64,000 nt of DNA from Protonemura montana (taxonomy: Eukaryota > Arthropoda > Insecta > Plecoptera > Nemouridae). The position numbers and the translations under genes were made by a program. Under the pieces are notes generated by a model that saw only the letters and a program-made list of their open reading frames with translations, did not search any database and was not told where the DNA came from. Positions 34,226 to 45,241 of the stretch are shown piece after piece (the first letter of the stretch is position 1; each line of letters starts with the position of its first letter). The stretch is taken from assembly GCA_947568835.1 (NCBI GenBank), contig OX387609.1, forward strand, positions 9,811,660 through 9,875,659, given 5' to 3'.

Positions 34226-35429
34226 GTTACTTACTAGTATTTAGCTTTTAAAAAACTTATATTGAAATTATTAATTAGTGTTTATGTATTCATCTTGACT
34301 GCTTCGTTGCTAAGAGACTAAAAACTGCCAGCCCTTATCAAAAAATAACAAGAATAAAAGTTCAAAATTTGGTGAAAACGGACTCCATTTAGCATTCAAT
34401 CCCGTTTATTATTATTATTATTATTTCAGGAAAATGTGTGATCTTTAAAATATGACCTATAATTGCATGTTTTCTCAAATTTCTTCAATTGCAGCAATTT
34501 ACAAAACCTTTGAAACCTAGAAATTTTAATTCCTCCGCCTTTAACACATGTCATCAATTCACTAAAATCCTCTCAAAAAGCCAAAACGTTGTTCACAAAT
34601 CAGATACCAACAACCGCATTAAAACAAGTCTAAAACATCAAACAAACTCACGTGCATTTCACGTGTGAACGTACTTCAGAACGTGTTTCAACAATGCATT
34701 AGCCGGACAAGTGTTGGGCCAACTGGCAGATGTCTCGCCCAATTAGCGAGCACCACGTGAACACAGCTGTAACACGCGTCACGCACCAAGAAGTTTGCTG
34801 GGTTTTTTTTTTCCCAGAGCAACACAGCGCGTTGTTTTTTATTCCAAGAGGCTCGTGTTGCTGTTTTTGACATAGATCTCATGTCCGTGCCCAGAAGCGA
34901 TACTAAATTGGCTTCTTTTCCGTTTGGGAGATTTATTTTCAAAATGGGATTACGATAGGTTATAGTTATATCCGGGGAACTTAGCATATGTTTGTAGCGG
35001 TGCACATTGAAGTTCAGCTACGTTTTTGTAGAAAATAGACAACTCAACTGAGCTAAAAAATGAGTACTTTTCGCTTCCCTTGTTCGATTTTTTTTTTTAA
35101 TAAGAAAACAGTGTAATTTGAATTTAAATACCAAAAAGACAGACGAAAATTGCATAAAACTGTGAAATTCCCCTCATAAATTGCTCAAAAATTGTAAAAT
35201 TGTGTTATGAAAAATAATAAATAACTGATTAAGACCACTTGAAAGCGCATTTTGCCTGCCCGAAAAAAAAAATGGTTTTACTGATTTCGTCATATTTAAC
35301 GAGGTCGTTAATACATTTTCTAAATTTAACCATCCTCTCGTTCTCAAAACCAAAATGGAGCGTTGTTCAAAACATCTGGCACAACGTTCATGGAAAAAGA
35401 ATAACCTATATAATCAAGTAAACACATAT

Positions 35430-35700
35430 TATATCTCACGTGCCCGTGGACGCGTGTTCGAGTCCCGCAAAGTTAGGTCCGTGCTGTACCTACCTAGTCT
35501 CGGTATCACAGAGACGGTGTACGTGCTTGCACCGCCTGCTAATGACACAATTGCATTAGCAGGACACGGCCGGGAAGAGTGCACAAGAGTGTCCTGTCCC
35601 GAAAATGTCCCGCACGTGACCGAGGGGCAAGTCGGGATGACTGCAGGAAGGTGCGGGCGAGTCGGGAAAGGCGAAAATCGAGCCGAACTGCGATATAAAA
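35430..35700 (+). promoter_or_regulatory. TATA-box candidate with E-boxes and a homeobox-like palindrome
   Basis: CACGTG sites at about 35,437 and 35,611 and a perfect 10-bp inverted repeat (cctgctaatg / cattagcagg, 35,535-35,563) precede gatataaaag at 35,691. The segment is GC-rich. No exon follows that I can defend, although the possible exon at 36,109 is on the same strand. Confidence 0.28.
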
Positions 35701-35871
35701 GAAGCTACATGATATGAAAGATATGAAATATTTCATTAAGCTTGAAGTATATTTGTAACGTGGCCACAATCAAGTTGTTCTCTGAACAGTTTTTTTTTCT
35801 CGTGATAGCCTTAGGCATTCGGATTCATCACGTTTAATAAAAAAAAATAAAAAATAAATAAACACGGCACA

Positions 35872-35964
35872 CAATAACTCCTAGACGCAGCCCGCACAGC
35901 AAACTTGGCTCCTCCACTGTAACCCCTAAACGCAGTCCGCAGAGCAAACTCGGCTCCTCCAATT
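35872..35964 (-). repeat. Family F doubled repeat
   Basis: There are two tandem units of about 45 bp: cctagacgcagcccgcacag with ggctcctccactg, then cctaaacgcagtccgcagag with ggctcctccaatt. Confidence 0.5.
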
Positions 35965-36108
35965 AAAACACCAGAAAAAAGTAAGATTTACCTTTTGAAG
36001 TCAAGCGCAAAAAAATCGATATAAAGCCATAGATTTACAAGGAAAAATCTTATTCGAGCGTGAACATTGATTCAAAGAGAAAATGCACATACCTACTTTA
36101 TTGCATAG

Positions 36109-36203
36109 ATGAAAAATGGAATCTACATTTCCCAATGGAGTGTACCGACAAAGAGACATTCTCATACGTCCAGGTTAATGGAATCCACTGCTACCGCCGC
36201 CAG
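36109..36203 (+). CDS. Possible plus-strand exon with paired cysteines
   Basis: A 95-nt segment lies between tactttattgcatag and a cag|gtagag donor. It needs one base upstream, then reads EKWNLHFPMECTDKETFSYV and QVNGIHCYRRQ, ending in phase 0. The two cysteines and Trp/Tyr content look like an extracellular domain fragment. GC-rich codon ends (tac, gtc, cgc) differ from the AT-rich neighbourhood. No flanking exon could be joined with confidence. Confidence 0.27.
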
Positions 36204-37395
36204 GTAGAGTTACTGTCGCATCGCAGGATATATCAGAACCTTCAAAGGAGCAGCGTTTCGCCGGGCACGTGACCTAGCTACCTTGACACGCCCTGAAGGT
36301 ATGAAGTCGACCCGATGTTGACTCTGTCTGGCAGGACAAGACTTGTTAGAGGTCAAAGGAGCATCTTGCTAATCGTCTGACCTGGCTACTGTCTTGTACA
36401 AGCCACGACCTCGACTTAGCAGGCAAAGCCTAGGGACTGGGAGGTGTTAAGGCGGTGGGTTTATGTTGATTTTGGTGTAGACTAGACCAACGACGAGACG
36501 CCCCGCTCAAGGTTAGTGCAAATTGTGAGTTTAATACAATTATCTGGCGAGCTCATAGTCAGTTGATTGAATTTATAATTGTGTTGATGCTATGGTAAGG
36601 GTGAACCGGTGCGATGGAATGGATAGTTAAAAGTAGAGTGTAATTTTTTTTAACTTTTTTGAAGTGAAATAAAATTAAAAAAATCTGTTTTTTCAATGTT
36701 GGCAATAGAATAAACAAGGCGTCTACGCATCTTATTTCACTACAAAAAATTAACAGAATTAACTACGTTATTTTATTTAAATACATATTTATATAGTTGA
36801 AGAATCCTTTCTAATAACAATCTGCTGGATAAACATTCTCAGAGGTTCTAATCTGCTTTGAAAAAGTTAGATAATCGCACTCCTTGTCGCTGTAGCAAAA
36901 CAGTTTAAAAACTCTAAGACGTCTACGTGGCTACATGCAGCTGGACCGATCATTTAAGCCCCTTTTTTTTAACATAGAGCCTTCAGCTCAATTCAGAACA
37001 TGTTACCCAATCAAAAGTGATGAAAGAAAGTAAACCCTTAGCTGTACCCTTAGCAAAAAAACAGCTGCAAAGCTGGCTCTCGACATTTCCTTTTAATGAA
37101 CACTCAACACTTTTGTTTTAAATTAGGGTTAATTCTTAATACTACAAAACTATGCCCACACATGGCATCTTGTTGACCAATCCTTCCATATAGCGAGCAA
37201 AATTCAAGTCCACCGCGCCTAACTTGGACACGAGTAAACACCAACTACACGGCCGAATAACAAAAAAAAAAAGTCCACTTTTACGTGAAAAGTCCGAGCG
37301 TAGTTTTCTATTAGCACTTCGTCCACGGCATGATATTTACATGGAAGAAGCGAGCGTAAAACGTTATGCAAATTGTACAGCGTGTAATTCACGCG

Positions 37396-37417
37396 CCCCC
37401 CCCCCCCCCCCCCCCCC
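37396..37417 (+). repeat. Poly-C tract (22)
   Basis: Twenty-two consecutive C after ttcacgcg, followed by aacccc. Confidence 0.9.
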
Positions 37418-37940
37418 AACCCCAGAGGACCCGGAAAACGCGAGGTGTATTTGCAGCGTCGAGGGACAAGCGTGTATATGCTTCATGTTAGAATAGTCTA
37501 GGGGGTGGGGTTGTTCACTGAAAGGGATGTACTTGTGTAGAGAGAGGTACCCTGTAATAAAGCGAAGATGTGCGGAGCTCATGGAAGGCTCATGGAAGGC
37601 TCTCCGATTGTGGTCGCCTATAAGCTCTTTAAGCAACCACTTCATGTGGGCGATTGTCTAAAATGGTCGACCATTACCACTTCATTCACAAAAAGTTACA
37701 ATTGATACCATATTTTTGCTGTTAACATCAATTATTTCCCAATTTGTATCAATGATTGTCCAACAGTTAACACAAAAAGAACTAAAATGTTTCAAAAGTA
37801 AAAATATTGATATGGATTGATATTGATATTCGATCTTTACCATCTAGGCTACCCAACCGTCTACGGTCAGTCCGTTACGGTAACAGGACAAGACCACAAA
37901 ATCACAGTGGGAAAACACGGCTAAAAAATGGCCGTCTTAC

Positions 37941-38023
37941 CTCTCTCCTCATATCCAAGTAAGCCAATAGCGTTCATCGGAGCAAACTCCTGTGCTATTG
38001 TTAAATAGAGAAGCTTATCGCCT
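37941..38023 (-). CDS. Possible minus-strand exon B of an unrecognised gene
   Basis: This 83-nt minus-strand segment is preceded by ttaccttttccccccag and followed by the consensus donor gaggagagag|gtaaga. The open frame reads GDKLLYLTIAQEFAPMNAIG then LLGYEER, with one base at the start and one (g) at the end in split codons. It is the most protein-like of the isolated exon candidates: an amphipathic or buried helix without low complexity. It is phase-compatible with the candidates at 41150-41193 upstream and 33867-33937 downstream. I do not recognise the family. Confidence 0.32.
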
Positions 38024-38881
38024 CTGGGGGGGAAAAGGTAATTGCTTATTAACGAGTCCAACGGCAGCCTGGAGGGAATGTGTCTGGGATATGAGAGCTT
38101 ATCCACCTTACACTTTGTCTAACGGCTGCCAGGATGGAAGAAAGGTAGTCGCTATCGAGCACCGCGCGTATTTCATAGAGTCGAAGATTTGATCGGTAAA
38201 TTGCCTCGGGCGATAAAATGAAAATTGCTTGTTAAGGACTCCGCTTAAAAGATCTCGTTTAATGACTAGAAATTAAAAATCTTTTAGAGAAGAATTAGGT
38301 AAGGCAATATTTAAATGGGTATCTCTAACATCAAAGATAACGAACTTCTTCAACGAGAACGCTTTGGGTGTAACTTGGCTTACTTCCTCCGGGCCTAGGG
38401 TGTTGAAAACTCAACGAAGTACGTGTAAGGGTTAAATCTTCTTTCTCACCACGCGGTGAGAAAGAATTACCATCTTGCTGTTATCGAGCCGCCATTTTAA
38501 ATCGAGCCGGTAATCCGATTGGTACATCGCTCTCGGCGATAGAACAATGCTGAACAAAGGACACGAGCAAGTTTTGTAAATCCTTTGAAATTCTCGCGCC
38601 TGTCCTTAGCACGAGTGTAATGAACTACTTAACGCTTTCACTGCACACAGAAACTATTGTGATAACGATAATGGCGTCGTGTACAGGTGCCAACTTTAAA
38701 GAAAACATACTTCGGTCTCTCGAGCGACTCGGGCTGGCAAATTGTTTCTGCTCGTAATAATGATGTTCAAACATAAAAACTGCAAACATGACTCTTTTCA
38801 CAAGTCAAATATAAGTCAGCTTTGAATGTTTTCTTTTTTTAAGCGTTCCATCACGCTAAAAATACAACTTGGCGAAATCTA

Positions 38882-39284
38882 GAAACACCGGTTCTCGTGA
38901 GATCACTGAGGTTAAGCAACACTGCGCAGGGTCAGGTATTGGGTGGGTGACCATCATACACATAACCTGTCCTGTTCGGCAGAGGTTGGAGGGATGAAAG
39001 TTAGTAAAACAACTTCACTCTTCTTGCTTATCAACCTCTCGACAGCAAGGAATTTTAGAGGAATCTTGTTGTTCGCGTTGTACCGTCTTTCGGCAGGGAC
39101 GTTAAGCCGGTGGTCTCCTTGGTGCTCTTCGACAAGAGTAGACTACGTGCTGGCAACGAGTTAACCCTACTTCCATTTATGTAAGGTTAGGTTTACCATC
39201 ATCTTCATCACCATCCACTCATTCACCAACGCCCGCACCGAGTGCCGCAGGGCCCTTTATCAAAACAGTGCGTCGTAAAACCCC
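38882..39284 (+). mobile_element. 5S-derived SINE copy
   Basis: The head is aaacaccggttctcgtgaga, with all body blocks present; the (tcatc) segment and 3' end (cagtgcgtcgtaaaacccc) are slightly diverged. Confidence 0.8.
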
Positions 39285-40234
39285 AATAATCAGGCAATCA
39301 GCACAACTTCATTTCGTCGGCGTTTTCCCCTCTAGATAGGCAAGAACGTCGTCAATAACAAGTAAGGTCTGCGAAATTGTGCGCATGCAGAACAAGGCTT
39401 TGTTTGATCTAGCGACTGTTGCCAATTTGACGGAAATTTTCAAGGGTGTCCACGAAGAGGAAATGAGTTACCCCAGACTCTAAATAATGCAGTCAGCTTC
39501 CTGTTATATAGAAAAAAAAACTTTTCAACCTTAAGATAAGCACACCGTTGTACGGCGCTGTCCAAGTTTTTCAAGTCAATTATTTTGTATGAAAGAAATT
39601 TTCCTCTGTTTCCCATTGTGAAAACTTTCACATTTTCTTTAATTGGCAGCTCTATTTATAAAGCCACACTGGAACTTTTGCAGGTAGCACTGCAGTCAGA
39701 TTTAACTGTTTGAAAGGCAAGTTAAGTTTGCAAAGAAAACTCAGCCAACTGTTACGACTAGAATGCAGCTAGCTAGCGATTCGGAGAAGGACAAATATTT
39801 CGGAAAGGCTAACTTTTGTCGAGCTGTTTTAGAATGTTACACAATGGGCGTTATCCGCGAGAAAATCTTGCTAAGTAAAATAGAAAAAAAATTTCATTTA
39901 AAAGTTAGCATAACACAAAACACGTGATTTTTTTTACTCGACTTAACCTTGAGTCAAAAGTTTGAGTTGAAAATGCAGACCGCGAGTGGATAGCAACGCA
40001 AAACAAAGTGGTCAACCGAGAGAAAACTTGGGCAAAGATCGTAGAAGAACTCGAAGAGCTTTTGTCACCCCGTCAAATCTTTAATAACCACATGCTGAAG
40101 TAATTATAATACCAAGCATAATAAAAGTGAACTATTCACAAATCGATCGGCGAAAAGGTTGCCCTCTCGTAATTGCAATCAAGTGTGCATAAGTTTAGGA
40201 CCAGATTGAAATTCAAGATCAACAAAGAGTTTCA

Positions 40235-40580
40235 GGTTTATGAGGGTTTTTAGACTCATGTCTATTTAATTTATCCTTAGCACAAGTTTTTAGAAAAACT
40301 ATTTGAACTGGGTTTTGAATGCTAAGTAAAGGGCTACTAAATTTCCCGACGTTTCGCAACATATACTAGTTACTTCTTCAGAGGTTTGAGCTTTGAATGC
40401 TAAGTAAAGGGCTACTAAATTTCCCGACGTTTCGCAACATATACTAGTTACTTCTTCAGAGGTTTGAGCTAACCTAAGTAAGAAGTAACTAGTATATGTT
40501 GCGAAACGTCGGGAAATTTAGTAGCCCTTTACTTAGCATTCAAAACCCAGTTCAAATAGTTTTTCTAAAAAGTTTCAGGT
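40235..40580. mobile_element. Foldback family B, with near-perfect arms and a duplicated left arm
   Basis: A segment containing gggctactaaatttcccgac and gtttcgcaacatatactagt occurs twice in direct order (about 40,321-40,400 and 40,395-40,470). It is then nearly perfectly inverted at about 40,485-40,575, so the strand could fold into a long hairpin. High arm identity suggests recent formation or gene conversion. Confidence 0.75.
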
Positions 40581-41149
40581 TTGTTCAGTTCGTTATCAAA
40601 AATAACAAAATTGCTTTCAAAATATTTCCCCAGTCGTTTTAGTGTTAAAAAGATTGATAATACTTCAAAGCATGAAAATCTTTTTTTCTTAAATCTTCGA
40701 CAAAAAAAATGTATCCATATCTCACCGCAGGTATCTTAAAGTAATCGTCCCTGAAAAAAAAATGCCTACCCCTACATCGAGCAGAATTCAACTATGCGGC
40801 CAAATATCCCGTCTCGCAGCCCCTTTTAAAAACTTTCAGCGACCTGACCAGCTATACCAAGACCACCTCACCCTCCCCTTGCTAAAACCACCACCGAGCC
40901 TGGACACGAAACGGTCGCGTCGAGCTAAGTCGCTAATCCTCGGGTTAATTGTCTTTGCCGGTCACAGGGGGCTGCCCCCCTAACCACAATGCTGGGGTAA
41001 CAAACTTGTACGTACACTCAGCGTGCAATTGCGATAACGAGTTATTGTACGCCAAGAAATCACAGGCGTTAGACCAGAGTTCTAAGAAATTCCTTCATAG
41101 ACTTCAAACCCGAAGGACTTTGCAAGTCTTCGTCCGGCCAGAGACTTAC

Positions 41150-41193
41150 CTAGCGACAGCGAAAAGAACTAGATGTTCAAATGCCAAGCTTAC
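41150..41193 (-). CDS. Possible minus-strand exon A of an unrecognised gene
   Basis: On the minus strand a 44-nt segment lies between a good acceptor (gtacctttcttttgcag) and a consensus donor (ctag|gtaagt). Only one frame is open: VSLAFEHLVLFAVA plus two bases (ag). Those two bases and the first base of the candidate exon at 38023 form AGA (Arg). The segment itself starts with gtaagc, so cag|gtaagc could instead be the donor of an exon ending there. No family is recognised. Confidence 0.25.
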
Positions 41194-41984
41194 CTGCAAA
41201 AGAAAGGTACAGTTGTATTAGAATCGCACGTTTAGATTGAGAGTTACAACCTGAAATCCACTGTACTACATACAAGTTACCCCACAAGTCTACCTGAGTG
41301 CGTACATGTATATGTGGGGATAAAGGGCAAGCAATGCAAACCCCCTAATCCCGGGGTGTGTCAGGGACATTAATAAACTAGCAATAGATGTGCAAGGGAG
41401 TGAAACGGCCTGGCAAGCGTGGATTATCGAATGTGTTACGTCGTTTTCATTAAAACCAGACACAAGTGAACTCGAGAACAAAGAGTACCTCTTCGTCTCT
41501 TATTAAACTTACTTAACTACTTGGTCATGTAAGAAAGGTATGTAGTCTGTTAGCACAGAATGTGACGGAGTTGACCTAAAATTGCCTGGAATGGATGGGG
41601 CAATGATTGCCGTTGACCAGGAACAAACTAGGAACCTTTGGAATGCAATGAGGGTACGGCGACATCACAACGGGGTCAAACTACGGACCTCGCGAACGTG
41701 AGGACTCTATAGATATTCGGTATTAATACATTTTAGCGCATTGATATAAAAAAGAATTGCAATGAAATGGCATTTTATAGAGTTTCGACTGGCCTGCACT
41801 AGGGCGGGTATGAAACTTGCTCGATGACGTCATGCTCTCCACCGGGTGTGCACCAGCTCCGAGCGAGAGCGCTCCCACCCGAACACGTGATCACTAGCTG
41901 TCGGGACATTTATTTGTTTTCCAACAGTCAGAATTCTTGGAGTAATAAAAGTGCATCGGGAGTGACCCGAGAGCGAGCAACTCT

Positions 41985-42532
41985 GCCAGTCGAACCCGTG
42001 AAAGTTGCTATGGGGCAGTCACATGCCCAGTCAAACACGTGAAAGTTGCACTGGGACAGAGTCACATGCCCAGTCGAACCCGTGAAAGTTGCAGTGGGAC
42101 AGAGTCACATCCCCAGTCAAACACGTGAAAGTTGCTATGGGGCAGTCACATGCCCAGTCAAACACGTGAAAGTTGCACTGGGGCAGCGTCACATGCCCAG
42201 TCGAACACGTGAAAGTTGCAGTGGGACAGAGTCACATCCCCAGTCGAACCCGTGAAAGTTGCACTGGGGCAGAGTCACATGCCCAGTCGAACACGTGAAA
42301 GTTGCACTGGGACAGAGTCACATGCCCAGTCGAACACGTGAAAGTTGCAGTGGGACAGAGTCACATCCCCAGTCGAACCCGTGAAAGTTGCACTGGGACA
42401 GAGTCACATGCCCAGTCGAACACGTGAAAGTTGCACTGGGACAGAGTCACATGCCCAGTCGAACACGTGAAAGTTGCACTGGGGCAGAGTCACATGCCCA
42501 GTCGAACCCGTGAAAGTTGCAGTGGGACAGCC
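41985..42532 (+). repeat. 43-bp minisatellite, array 2 (about 13 units)
   Basis: This is the same unit as at 14.3 kb, in the same orientation, with variants cccgtg for cacgtg, catccccag for catgcccag, and a shortened 40-bp unit (gctatggggcagtcacatgc). Unit variants are interspersed in blocks, suggesting unequal exchange. Confidence 0.9.
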
Positions 42533-44995
42533 AGTCCAATAAGCAATTAGATTTGAAAGCTAACATAACGCTTTAAAATGGCTACAATACGGTAACCTAA
42601 TCCGTAAACACTGCCAGTTGATTTAAAACGTCATCGAACTGCCAGTTCCTGGTGGGACTGAGCTGCCCCGTTCAGTCCATTAATAACTCGCTAAAAGCAT
42701 CCGGAATTCCATTAAAGGGGGAATTATTTGCGAAACAGATGCCACGTCATCGTTGCTTGAAGCGTGTCAGAAAACACGTCACGCGCCACCGCCTCTATGA
42801 AAATCAATTCCGTTGCAAACGTGCAGCGACTTGTTTCAGAGATGGTCACTACTTGTACACTTTTAGGGAGCCTGAACATGGCGACCATTCCTCGGATTAG
42901 TCGATATTTACGACACGACTTGCACTTGAGCGCGTTCAGAAACTTTCACAATATCAAAAAAAAAACGACAAGATATTTCTTAACCAGGGTCCTGTAGTAT
43001 TTCGACAGAGACATTTCTTTTTCAACATTCAGAAAGTGTACATTTTTTGCGATTTTGCAATTGACAAGCGATTTTGCAAAAATCTAGATCCAAAATAACA
43101 AATTTTCATCAGAGAGCAAGTTTATTTTCCGTTATAATGTCTATCCTTCTATCCTCCAACGCGATTTCTTTGGAAACCAGGCCACCCCCCTTTCCTGTTC
43201 CTTGCAACTCGTCTAGCACATGCGGCCAAGTGTAGATTCGGCCGCCAAATTTGCATGTGAATTCGGCCGCTGGACGCCCGGCGCCGGCTTGGAAGCAAGC
43301 GGCATCTCAGTGAGCTTCTCAAGACAGATTTTGACATCTTAAGACGCCTTTGTTAATACTGGCTTTGTAGGGATTTACTGAGATGTACTGAGCTGTACTG
43401 AGGTGTACTGAGATGTACTGAGCTGTACTGAGCTGTACTGTAATGTACTTGCCTGTGCAGGAATGTCCTGGAACGAGGTACATGAAATGGAAAGTCCCTT
43501 CGCATTGGATGTAGGTTTAGAAGTTTTAGAAGAGGTTTAGTAGAGGTGTATGAGAGGTTTTAGGTTTCTCAGAAGTTTGGACGATGGTTAGGACATTTTC
43601 AGAAGAGGAGACTGCAACTGTCGAATATTTGTTAATTGCCTGAAGCAGAAAACCATCGCCACTAACTCGAAAACTAAAAAAAAATCGACGTTACGATTCT
43701 GTTACGAAAACACATTGTTTACATGTTCAGTCGTAACGTACAGCAATCCAAGGATTAAAAAAAAACCTTGTTTACAACTTGAAAGCCCCTCAATCCAGCC
43801 AATGAATCTTCTCCCATTTAATTAATTACGCCCGAGTCAATTATCGATTAGCTAGTTGTGTGTATAGACGGTACTCATTGGAACAAATGAACCAGGGCAC
43901 GGAGTGGATGCCACCGTCTAAAGGTGTCCGTGCCGCAGTCGACCACTTGCCGGTATTGGATGCATTGACCCCGGCCAATCGCATGACAGATGACGACCGG
44001 GAAAATCAATGTGACCATGCGAGTTTGACAAATGTGTCTCGTTTGTTTTTCTTTAATCTTTAAGCTTTACAGATTTTAAGTCGACTGTCAGTCGTTATTT
44101 AGAGGAAAATAAAATTAAAACATCAGTCGCATTCCAAAAAGTATAAAAATCTTTGTGGTTTTGTTCCTTTACCACAATAGCAGCCTGTCATGTGATTCGT
44201 TGTCATACCAAAAGAAAAAGGTCTACATTCTATTTCGTATGGTAGATTTTACTGGAAGAACCAGTGAATCCTGTGAGTTTCGGGACTCGACCATCATTAT
44301 CAATGCATCTACCCAGGAATCGAAAATGAATCCAGATTCCATGTTGCAATACAGAAGCGTCCCATTTGCCATTTGAGGCATAACTTCTGCTAAAAAAAAA
44401 AAAACTTAATCGATTTTGGTTCACGTAAAACATTTGCGAATCCGGTGAAAACTAACGAGGTCTTCGTATTTGAGCGACCAGGACGACGTCAAAGGGACGA
44501 GAGAATGCAGCGTGATAAACGCTCTGCCCACAGAAATGCCTGCATTTTAACGACGCCCGAGTGTACTAGGTGTTCGGATGGGAGGGCGTTTATAAAGATA
44601 GATGAATCGCTCTCGGTGGTGGTAATTGAACGTCAATATTGTTAGGACGGCGCCGTTGATGGAGTTTACACATGTACTTCGTGGACAGAACAAAGTGTGC
44701 CGAATCGATGTGTGCTGATTGCATCGTTCGGTGATTGCTAAGGATTAGTCGGGTTCTTCATCGTTTGGTCACGATTGGGGAGGATAAACGTTGAGTTTTT
44801 TACTTCGAATTTCAACGGTTTTTGTGCGCTTGTCAAAGAACCGTGCATAGGGTGATATGATTTTTTTTGCGGCGTATTTCTGGATTTAATTTTTAGTTTT
44901 TTCAAAAATTACGTTCGACCAGAATGTCACCCCAATACGACCGGTGGCGCTGTCGGGAAAAGTGTGTTCTCTCACTGGCGTATTCCAACTTAACT
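42533..44995. other. Gene-free stretch
   Basis: It holds the 10-bp repeat at 43.38 kb and a GC-richer open segment at 43,860-44,063 without clear splice sites. Nothing else was recognised. Confidence 0.35.
43377..43450 (+). repeat. 10-bp microsatellite-like repeat
   Basis: The unit tgtactgag(a/c/g) is repeated about seven times, then decays into tgtactgtaatgtacttg. Confidence 0.8.
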
Positions 44996-45241
44996 AGCCT
45001 TGCTTATCAACCTCTCGGATTTGTGGAGGAATCCTGTTGTTTGCGTTGCACCGTCCTTTGGCAGTGACGTTAAGCCGGTGGTCCTCTTGGTGCTCTTCGA
45101 CAGGAGTAGGCTACGTGCCGGCACTGAGTATCCCCTCCTCGCTTCTGGACTAGGTTAGGTTCATCATCAACATCACCCCACTCACCGACGCCATTAGACC
45201 AGTGGTACATAGCCAGTTGACAAAACAGCGCGTCGTTAAAA
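44996..45241 (+). mobile_element. 5S-derived SINE, headless
   Basis: It starts in the body (ccttgcttatcaacctctcg), lacks the 5S head, and keeps the 3' end (cagcgcgtcgttaaaatc). Confidence 0.75.

Noticed and set aside
35440-35480. B-box-like gttcgagtccc, possible tRNA
   Set aside because: No cloverleaf can be drawn around it and there is no A box at the right distance.
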